64,000 nucleotides of DNA from an uncultured Bryobacterales bacterium (lineage in GTDB: Bacteria > Acidobacteriota > Terriglobia > Bryobacterales > UBA6623). The notes beneath the pieces were generated by a model that saw nothing but the letters and a program-made list of their open reading frames with translations, was not told where the DNA came from and did not search any database. The translations under genes and the position numbers were made by a program. Below are positions 62,923-64,000 of this stretch, in pieces (within the stretch, counting starts at the first letter, position 1; the number at the start of each line of letters is the position of its first letter). Location: NCBI GenBank assembly GCA_958295955.1, contig OY282420.1, forward strand, positions 2,308,435 to 2,372,434. Direction: 5' to 3'.

Positions 62923-63344
62923 AAATCGATCATATCGGCATCGCCGTGCGCTCCATCGAACGCTCGTTGGAGTTCTACCGCGAGGTTCTGGGCGCGGCGC
63001 CGAGCCGCCGCGTCGTTGTCGCGCAGGAAGGCGTCGAAGCCGCCATGCTGCCGGCAGGCGGTCCGCGCATCGAACTGCTGCAGCCCGCCGCCGCGGATTC
63101 GCCGCTCGCCCGCTTCCTCGAAAAGCGCGGCGAGGGCATCCACCATATCGCCGTGGAGGTGGACGATCTCGACGCCGCGGCCGCCGCGGTCCGCCGCTCG
63201 GGCCGCCGTCTCGTCACCGACGAAATCCGCATCGGAGCGGAAAACTACCGTTATGTCTTCGTCCATCCCAAAGACGCCGGCGGCGTCCTGCTCGAGCTGA
63301 TCGAGCCGCTTGCCCGGCAGTCCGCGGGGAAAGCGGCGCGGTAG
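62919..63344 (+). CDS. mce: methylmalonyl-CoA epimerase
   Basis: The 141-aa vicinal-oxygen-chelate protein has paired beta-alpha-beta-beta-beta modules: KIDHIGIAVRSIERSLEFYR (first metal His), RIELLQPAAADSPLARFLEK, the second half GEGIHHIAVEVDDLDAAAAA (metal His), and FVHPKDAGGVLLELIEP (final Glu). It interconverts the R and S forms of methylmalonyl-CoA, between propionyl-CoA carboxylase and the mutase. The ATG lies within the meaB stop. Confidence 0.94.
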   Translation: MKIDHIGIAVRSIERSLEFYREVLGAAPSRRVVVAQEGVEAAMLPAGGPRIELLQPAAADSPLARFLEKRGEGIHHIAVEVDDLDAAAAAVRRSGRRLVTDEIRIGAENYRYVFVHPKDAGGVLLELIEPLARQSAGKAAR

Positions 63345-63436
63345 GCCCGGCGGCGCGTTGTGCGAGTGTGCCATAGTGGTTCAGCCCTCAGGCGCGCAAC
63401 GCCGCCGCGCAACTTTTGCCGCGGACTTCTCAACCC

Positions 63437-64000
63437 ATGCCGCAATCCGACCCTTTCCCGATTCTCGACTCCGCCAGACTCGAGAAAGCCGCCAGATCGT
63501 GCCCCCTGCTCAAAGGCGGGACCACGGAATACACGAAAGAGTGGATAGCCTGCTGCTCGCGTCGCTTTTTCCGCGCGGCCCGGTCCATCGTTGGCGACGA
63601 CGCTCTCGCCGAAGACGTCTTGCAGGAGAGTTGGATCAAGATCATGCAAAAAATCAAATCGTACGCGGGCGGCCCCGTCGCCTGCCCCTGGGTGCATGCA
63701 GTCGTCTCCAACACGGCCAAAGACGTCCTCCGCGCGCGCCGTCAAAAAAGGGAAGACCCCATGCTCGACGTCGTGGACCCTACGCAAGACCTCGAAACGC
63801 CTGAGGAACAGCAACAAATGCTGCGCCTGCTCCGCGAAATGATCGCCGTGCTGCCCGAAACCTACCGCCAAGTCGCGCAGTTGCGCATCTACGGCGAGCT
63901 TTCCGTCGAGGAGACGGCCGAAAGCCTGGGTATCTCGCAATCCAACGTTTCCGTCCGTCTGCACCGCGCCGCGGACATGCTCAAGAAACGCCTCGACGCC
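63437..64000 (+). CDS. ECF-type sigma factor, 3' end cut by window edge
   Basis: The 188 codons from ATG 63437 are open to the window end. Region 2 reads EWIACCSRRFFRAARSIVGD, then ALAEDVLQESWIKIMQKIKS and CPWVHAVVSNTAKDVLRARR. Region 4 reads LLREMIAVLPETYRQVAQLR, then GELSVEETAESLGISQSNVS and VRLHRAADMLKKRL. Two adjacent cysteines (ACC) at the start of region 2, and another in the ACPWVH segment, are unusual for region 2. It is only distantly similar to the sigma factor at the other edge, so the two are not copies. The anti-sigma gene, if any, would follow outside the window. Confidence 0.88.
   Translation, partial: MPQSDPFPILDSARLEKAARSCPLLKGGTTEYTKEWIACCSRRFFRAARSIVGDDALAEDVLQESWIKIMQKIKSYAGGPVACPWVHAVVSNTAKDVLRARRQKREDPMLDVVDPTQDLETPEEQQQMLRLLREMIAVLPETYRQVAQLRIYGELSVEETAESLGISQSNVSVRLHRAADMLKKRLDA

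Noticed and set aside
61680-63344. A 554-codon plus-strand frame ending with the epimerase
   Set aside because: Only its last 141 codons are real (mce); the upstream part is out-of-frame meaB and antisense lipoprotein sequence.

Overview
The window is high-GC bacterial chromosome, packed with genes on both strands. The best taxonomic guess is Acidobacteriota, near Solibacter/Bryobacter. The reasons are an NHL-repeat protein ending in the 'Solibacter-type' TIGR03437 C-terminal domain, paired PSD1 (DUF1549/DUF1553) and DUF1501 proteins, WD40- and HEAT-type CxxCH proteins, several sulfatases and DUF3500. This is inference from gene content; no rRNA gene is present. Incomplete ECF sigma-factor genes lie at both edges, and one tRNA (Leu, anticodon GAG) lies at 13028-13114.

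Layout: 0-1.5 kb holds an ECF sigma factor and a decayed copy of the NHL/TIGR03437 gene whose intact relative lies at 13.2-14.7 kb. 1.5-12.9 kb is mostly housekeeping: a glycosyltransferase and PhoD-like phosphatase pair, an acyl-CoA carboxylase beta subunit, DinB, a TenA/CADD-like protein, a RibBA whose second domain has lost its zinc cysteines, a TPR protein, YchF, triosephosphate isomerase and SecG. 15-19.7 kb holds DUF3500, O-acetylhomoserine sulfhydrylase, YceI, a dolichyl-phosphate-glucosyltransferase-like GT2 and a sulfotransferase-like protein. 19.7-23.0 kb looks like an acquired surface-glycan patch: an IS-like remnant, an O-antigen-ligase-like membrane protein with leucine-rich repeats in its periplasmic loop, and a clearly AT-richer radical SAM/SPASM gene.

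23-36.8 kb holds MsrB, a sugar-alcohol-type dehydrogenase, a PSD1/DUF1501 pair, IspG, a degenerate nucleotidyltransferase overlapping a heptosyltransferase-like gene, a GH29 fucosidase, an M20 peptidase, a bactofilin-like membrane protein and a CE6-type esterase. 36.8-47.2 kb holds a membrane Fe-S oxidoreductase and then a five-gene minus-strand cluster: WD40 cytochrome, PPC-domain protein, PSD1 protein, intradiol dioxygenase and a frameshifted sulfatase. At 47.2-50.2 kb a second copy of the IS-like remnant sits beside an AT-richer gene for an SF1 helicase carrying a GreA/GreB C-terminal domain. 50.4-64 kb holds two more sulfatases, a SoxCD-like pair, a PadR remnant, a hendecad-repeat coiled-coil protein, a GH43-like propeller, a twin-SPOR protein, a large HEAT/CxxCH lipoprotein, a translationally coupled meaB-mce pair and the second sigma factor.

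Taken together, the genes suggest an aerobic heterotroph degrading sulfated and fucosylated glycans (three sulfatases, GH29, CE6, GH43-like, several exported cytochromes) and using the propionyl-CoA/methylmalonyl-CoA route (pccB-type subunit, meaB, mce; no mutase here). The two least familiar architectures are the LRR-bearing ligase-like protein and the GreA-domain helicase. Both lie next to copies of the same IS-like remnant.
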